Of a DNA stretch of 64,000 nucleotides, positions 60,269 to 64,000 are shown piece after piece; the stretch's first letter is position 1; each line of letters opens with the position of its first letter. The stretch is from Bacillus carboniphilus (GTDB lineage Bacteria > Bacillota > Bacilli > Bacillales > JC228): the NCBI RefSeq assembly GCF_039522365.1, contig NZ_BAAADJ010000063.1:1-64000 (forward strand), written 5' to 3'. A model generated the notes under the pieces. It was not told the DNA's origin and made no database searches. It saw nothing but the letters and a program-made list of their open reading frames with translations. Made by a program: the position numbers and the translations under genes.

Positions 60269-60766
60269 TTATTCAATTTCCTCAACCCTAGAAACAGGAA
60301 TTTCAATTTTTGTTCCGACTACATCATCTGAATCCAAAGAAAAATCAGCAATAGCTTCAAATTCATAAGTACCTGGCTTTACATTCATATTTGTTATCTC
60401 ACCAAATTGAACTCTGTGGGGCACATTTTGAATTAATGTTGTTTTCAATAATGGTTGATCCATCGCACCGAAATATTCAAAATCCCCATCTAGCTGATAG
60501 ACATTAAAGTAAAAAATACTCCCACCATGATAAATATCTTTTTCTGCTTCTTCTCCCGTATAAGTGATGGTGGCATAAACGTGAATGATTTTTTCCCTAT
60601 TCTTAACATATATAGTTACATTGAAATCATCCACTTGTTTCGATTCATCGGTGTTTTTCGGTTCCTTACTTAGATTTCCCTCACTGTTATTACTTGTACC
60701 ACAACCAAATAGTCCGAAAACCAATAAGCATATACAGATGAAAAAATATAATGAATTTTTTATCAT
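60269..60766 (-). CDS. Putative lipoprotein with a beta-sandwich domain
   Basis: The product is 165 residues. A hydrophobic signal (about 5-20) ends in GLFGCG, so Cys22 should be lipidated. A Ser/Asn/Lys-rich linker follows. The mature domain (NVTIYVKNREKIIHVYATITY to KPGTYEFEAIADFSLD) reads as an Ig-like beta-sandwich, similar in style to the intracellular proteinase inhibitor (BsuPI) fold, though the match is from memory. It is alone. The ribosome site GGGGGAG precedes the start. Confidence 0.7.
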   Translation of the reverse strand: MIKNSLYFFICICLLVFGLFGCGTSNNSEGNLSKEPKNTDESKQVDDFNVTIYVKNREKIIHVYATITYTGEEAEKDIYHGGSIFYFNVYQLDGDFEYFGAMDQPLLKTTLIQNVPHRVQFGEITNMNVKPGTYEFEAIADFSLDSDDVVGTKIEIPVSRVEEIE

Positions 60767-60840
60767 TCTCTCCCCCTTTAATTAAGAAGCCTATTATCGT
60801 ATACTTTGTTGCTTTTGACAAAATAGTTGGTTCTATGAAC

Positions 60841-60979
60841 ATTGGAGGTTGATTTCCGTTGCAGGTGCTTGCTTTCCGTGGGCGGTCCGGGAGCCTCCTC
60901 GTCGCTTTCGCTCCTGCGGGGTCTCCCTTGTCCCTTCCTCCCACAGGAGTCAAGCACCTTCCACTCCAATCAACTGCGG
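60841..60979. repeat. GC-rich nested-hairpin repeat element
   Basis: The stretch of about 140 bp is far richer in G+C than its flanks. AGGTGCTTG (60863-60871) and CAAGCACCT (60951-60959) form the outer stem. CCGTGGG and CCCACAGG, then GGGAG and CTCCC, form inner stems around TCGCTTTCGCTCC. TTGGAGGTTGAT and CCACTCCAATCAAC lie outside. I remember elements of this style scattered between genes in many Bacillus genomes. It could be a mobile miniature element or a structured RNA; it has no coding capacity. Confidence 0.7.
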
Positions 60980-61077
60980 TTTAATTACATGTGCAATAAT
61001 CAACTATCTTTACAAAAACAGCGATTGAAAAAAAGAGCGGCCATTCTCTGTTGGAACACCGCACCTTACTCTATCCT

Positions 61078-61785
61078 TTAACATCTAACATATTTCCGCT
61101 TGAAGCCAATTCTCCCTTTATCCACTTCTTTTAAGATACTTTCGTATGCATTCAGGAAACTACTCTTTTTATTTTCCCGTTTGACTTCTACGATCCCTAC
61201 TTCTTTTGCCGTCTCAATTGCCTCATCATGGAGTGGCAAATAGGAAACCCCAACGGTATATAGAAAATTATTCATACTTGATTTTGTTCGTTCTGGTGCA
61301 TCGTGAATTGTTTTTTTCAGCAATTCAAGCATCCCTGAAATTTTGCTTTCGGAGAATTCAAAGTCTTTACGATTTCCTAAAAGCCAACAGTAGCAGCTCC
61401 AGCCCGCTGACATTCTCAGCTCTTCACCACTTGCGATCCATTTATCCGCAACGTCTTGTGCAATATCTGATTCCGATAAAGTGACAGCCACAACATAATC
61501 AGAAAGCATATAAAAATACGCGTCATCCATCCAACGATCATAATCCGACTCCGTCATAGCTTTTGGGTCTGCAATAATACCCGCAAAATACATGGCGTCA
61601 TAGTTCCCTGTGGCATATAGCTCTTCCGCTAAAGGCTGATCTATTTTTATCTTCTTTGCGATAGGTTTCATAGCTCCAGTTGCAACGCCAAAAAGGGGCT
61701 CGTGTGCACCATTGGAGATGTACATTTTTTTCGATCGTTCCTTACCGAGTGCTTCAAGCTCTTGCATAACCGTTTCGAAATTCAT
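61078..61785 (-). CDS. DNA alkylation repair protein (AlkD-like)
   Basis: The product is 235 residues of alpha-helical HEAT-like repeats, as in the AlkC/AlkD family of DNA glycosylases: EPLFGVATGAMKPIAKKI, DAMYFAGIIADPKAM, YVVAVTLSESDIAQDVADKWIAS. The subgroup with MNFETVMQELEALGKERSKKMY is common in Bacillus and Clostridium. It may remove bulky or cationic alkylated bases, but whether it has the catalytic Trp/Asp set of B. cereus AlkD is not clear from inspection. It is monocistronic. Confidence 0.78.
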   Translation of the reverse strand: MNFETVMQELEALGKERSKKMYISNGAHEPLFGVATGAMKPIAKKIKIDQPLAEELYATGNYDAMYFAGIIADPKAMTESDYDRWMDDAYFYMLSDYVVAVTLSESDIAQDVADKWIASGEELRMSAGWSCYCWLLGNRKDFEFSESKISGMLELLKKTIHDAPERTKSSMNNFLYTVGVSYLPLHDEAIETAKEVGIVEVKRENKKSSFLNAYESILKEVDKGRIGFKRKYVRC

Positions 61786-61921
61786 CTGTTACACTTCCTT
61801 CTTTCTGGAGTTTCCCCCAAAGATTCTTGGCACGTCCATTACATCACCATTATCCTATATGAACCCCTACCATTAAAAGATATTTAACAAACTTAATAAC
61901 AACTTTCCACACCACTCATTA

Positions 61922-63433
61922 TTACTCCCGACTAAGTGCCATAGCATCTTTGACAAGCTCAATAAATGCATAATGCTCTTCCGCATGTGCTGAGTCCTGC
62001 GCAAGCTCTAATACCGACTCCAAGCTGCTTTCTCTCGCCCAATAACTGCCACGTAAGATTTCCGCAAATTCAGCAACCGCAGCTAAGAACTTGAGATCTT
62101 CAGGGAGATTGTCTCCTTCAAATGATACGGCTTGGTTGATTTCCTCAACTTCACCCGTTTCATCATTAAAAAACCTTACTCTTACTTCTCCTAGTTCGGT
62201 TGTATCATCCCTTAACTTCACTTCATATAGAGCCGTCACAGAATGACCCGCACCCACTTCTCCACCATCGACCGAATCATTTCTAAAATCCTCATCTCTT
62301 ACATCACGGTTCTCATACCCTAATAAGCGATAACGGTCTACTTTAGCTGGATCAAATTCGACTTGAATTTTAGCATCCTTTGCGATTGTTTGGAGTGTAC
62401 CGGTTAACTCCTCCATAAAGATTCTTCTCGCTTCTGAAAAACTGTCAATGTATGCGTAATTTCCATCTCCATCATTAGCAAGCTGCTCCATGAGGACATC
62501 ATTATAGTTACCCATCCCAAAACCAAATGTGCTTAATGTAATGTCTTTTTTGGCATAGTCTTTAATCTTTTCCAAAATCTCCTCATGACCGGTTTCGCCG
62601 ACATTCGCTACTCCATCAGAAGCTAAAATGACTCGGTTAATGGCACCTTCTGTAAAATATTCACGGGCTAGCTCATACCCCAGTGTTAGCCCCTCTTCTG
62701 CATTTGTAGATCCTTCAGGTTGTAGTTCCTCAATAGCATCGAGAATTTTGTCTTTCTCATCAATACTTGTTGGGTTTAATACGACACGACCTCTTGAACC
62801 ATAAACAACAATTCCTACTCGATCTTGTGGTTGTAATTCATCTACTAGAACTCTTAAGCTTTTCTTTACCAATTCCAAACGATTTTCGCGATTCATGGAT
62901 CCTGATACATCAATGACAAAGATTAGATTCGCGTTTTTTCTCTCTTCCACTTCAATCTCTTTTCCCTTTATTCCAATACGCAACAAATGGTAGCCCTCAC
63001 CGAACGGAGACTTACCTCCATCTACATGGACGGCAAACGTGTCATTGGTTGGAGCTTTCATATTCGACTTAAAGTAATTCACAAATTCTTCTACTCGTAT
63101 AGCATCATCCGGTGGAAGCGATCCTCTTTTAATATAATTCCTCATGACGGAATACGAGCCAGTATCTACATCCATCGCAAATGTTGATAATGTGTCATCT
63201 TCAGTTGAAACAAATGGGTTTGTACCATATTCTTCAAAAATCATGTTATCAGTTTCTGAACCATTCCATATTGGGACCAGGATTTCTGCTTTTGAATCCA
63301 TTGAAGCCTCTTCCATGGTCTTTGCAGAATCGTGTACTTCATTTGAGAGAGATTCTGCCTCATCTTTCCCACTTTGACAAGCTGTTACGAATAGTGTCAG
63401 TACGACAAGAAATAGAACTCTAAAAAACGACAT
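61922..63433 (-). CDS. VWA-domain lipoprotein (YfbK-like)
   Basis: The 503-residue product has a signal ending in VTAC (lipidated Cys19). The layout is that of YfbK-type proteins: an N-terminal domain (NPFVSTEDDTLSTFAMDVDTGSY), then a von Willebrand A domain with the MIDAS metal site FVIDVSGSMNRENR, and later ILASDGVANVG. A C-terminal DUF3520-like part follows (AKIQVEFDPAKVDRYRLLGYENR to AEFAEILRGSYW). It is probably a surface adhesion or assembly protein; its role is unknown. The ribosome site lies in a hairpin (63442-63470). Confidence 0.87.
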   Translation of the reverse strand: MSFFRVLFLVVLTLFVTACQSGKDEAESLSNEVHDSAKTMEEASMDSKAEILVPIWNGSETDNMIFEEYGTNPFVSTEDDTLSTFAMDVDTGSYSVMRNYIKRGSLPPDDAIRVEEFVNYFKSNMKAPTNDTFAVHVDGGKSPFGEGYHLLRIGIKGKEIEVEERKNANLIFVIDVSGSMNRENRLELVKKSLRVLVDELQPQDRVGIVVYGSRGRVVLNPTSIDEKDKILDAIEELQPEGSTNAEEGLTLGYELAREYFTEGAINRVILASDGVANVGETGHEEILEKIKDYAKKDITLSTFGFGMGNYNDVLMEQLANDGDGNYAYIDSFSEARRIFMEELTGTLQTIAKDAKIQVEFDPAKVDRYRLLGYENRDVRDEDFRNDSVDGGEVGAGHSVTALYEVKLRDDTTELGEVRVRFFNDETGEVEEINQAVSFEGDNLPEDLKFLAAVAEFAEILRGSYWARESSLESVLELAQDSAHAEEHYAFIELVKDAMALSRE

Positions 63434-63441
63434 AGAAAATA

Positions 63442-63470
63442 CCCCCTTTCACCATTGGTCGAAAAGGGGG
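63442..63470 (-). promoter_or_regulatory. Hairpin that hides the ribosome site of the VWA gene
   Basis: CCCCCTTT and AAAGGGGG form an 8-bp stem in the mRNA of the minus strand. The second arm AAAGGGGG is the ribosome-binding site, 8-9 nt before the start ATG. Only TATTTTCT follows, so it is a poor terminator; a role in limiting translation is more likely. Confidence 0.45.
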
Positions 63471-63522
63471 CTTAGATTGTTACAAATATTTTACATTTTT
63501 ACACAAACATTTCTAATAAAAA

Positions 63523-64000
63523 CTAAACAATCCTCAAAATATCGCCAGGAACCTCAACCATAAAATCTGGCTTTTCCTTTTCAATTAGCTCTTTTGCATC
63601 GTATCCCCACTCTACCCAAATGACTTGGATTCCACTTTTTCGGCAGGCTACGATATCGCGAGCTTCGTCTCCCACATAAATAACTTCATTTGGTGATAAT
63701 CGGTTAGATTTTAAATATTTTTTTATCATCTTATCCTTACCAAAGATAAGACTGGAACACATGATTTCATCGATTTGATTGATCTGATGAGCCTGTAAAA
63801 ATTGTCGGATATTTTTTTCGTCATTCGATGAAATAATAGCAATCATATAGCCCTTTTTCTTTAGGTCTGAAAGTAACTGTCTAATTCCATCCACTAATAA
63901 AACTTGATTCATATTTTGTTTAAAGTGGCGGCTAAAATCATTTGCCATTAGCGGCAGCTTATGCATTGGGAAATTTAGTTTTTTGGCTCGCTCAATAATG
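63523..64000 (-). CDS. HAD-family phosphatase, cut by the window edge
   Basis: The visible C-terminal 158 or so residues run off the right end of the window; the frame stays open upstream of ATG 63966 (IIERAKKLNFP before it), so the true start lies beyond 64000. HAD motif II is MIAIISSNDEKNI, motif III Lys is in FGKDKMIKKYLKS, and motif IV is VIYVGDEARDIVACRKSGIQ. The N-terminal DxDGT motif is missing only because of the cut. It is similar to YjjG/PGP-like phosphatases. The substrate is unknown. Confidence 0.82.
   Translation of the reverse strand, partial: IIERAKKLNFPMHKLPLMANDFSRHFKQNMNQVLLVDGIRQLLSDLKKKGYMIAIISSNDEKNIRQFLQAHQINQIDEIMCSSLIFGKDKMIKKYLKSNRLSPNEVIYVGDEARDIVACRKSGIQVIWVEWGYDAKELIEKEKPDFMVEVPGDILRIV

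Overview
The window is low-GC chromosomal DNA from an endospore-forming Bacillaceae (Bacillus sensu lato). The grounds are a CotF-type coat protein, a methionine-salvage locus laid out as in B. subtilis, strong AGGAGG-type ribosome sites, CcpA (cre) boxes, SAM-I riboswitches and an RNPP-type peptide-pheromone regulator. I see no rRNA, tRNA, prophage or CRISPR.

Layout. (1) 1-6 kb: a worn accessory stretch of small lipoproteins and membrane proteins. It holds three broken genes (YxiJ-like, an unknown membrane protein, YCII-like) and an IS110-family transposase followed by a structured non-coding segment that may be its bridge RNA. (2) 6-8 kb: an MFS transporter and small genes. (3) 8-31 kb: an aromatic catabolism region. 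Phenylalanine dehydrogenase, a four-gene 2-oxoacid dehydrogenase complex and a thioesterase form one operon. A TrpXYZ-like ABC importer follows. The phenylacetate genes are paaABCD with three crotonases, a stand-alone aldehyde dehydrogenase, a hydroxyacyl-CoA dehydrogenase, a thiolase, paaK and the repressor gene paaX. Read together they give Phe -> phenylpyruvate -> phenylacetyl-CoA -> ring epoxide -> central metabolism. A shared operator-like element (TGACGT-N7-ACGTTAT) sits on the -10 of two of these promoters, with looser versions at two more. (4) 31.8-43.9 kb: mostly housekeeping and unknown genes (aldo/keto reductase, RocB-like peptidase, FUSC protein, GntR regulator with a DUF1648 protein, 6-phosphogluconate dehydrogenase, ATP-grasp protein, LysE exporter, coat protein, PlsY). 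(5) 44-49.6 kb: a secreted-protease and quorum-sensing block. It has an NprR-like regulator, a 40-codon secreted propeptide gene 15 nt behind it, a KP-43-type subtilase and a TA41-type subtilase. (6) 50-58.8 kb: the methionine salvage genes mtnA, K, U, E, W, X, B and D, with two SAM-I riboswitches. (7) 59-64 kb: proC, a lipoprotein, an AlkD-like protein, a VWA lipoprotein and a HAD phosphatase cut by the window edge.

The least explained feature is a set of intergenic repeat arrays. A 193-bp unit made of four inverted 20-bp motifs occurs as two copies at each of two loci 32 kb apart, in opposite orientation. A 51-bp hairpin unit occurs at two loci. Three further arrays have 20-21-bp periods. 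All lie strictly between genes.
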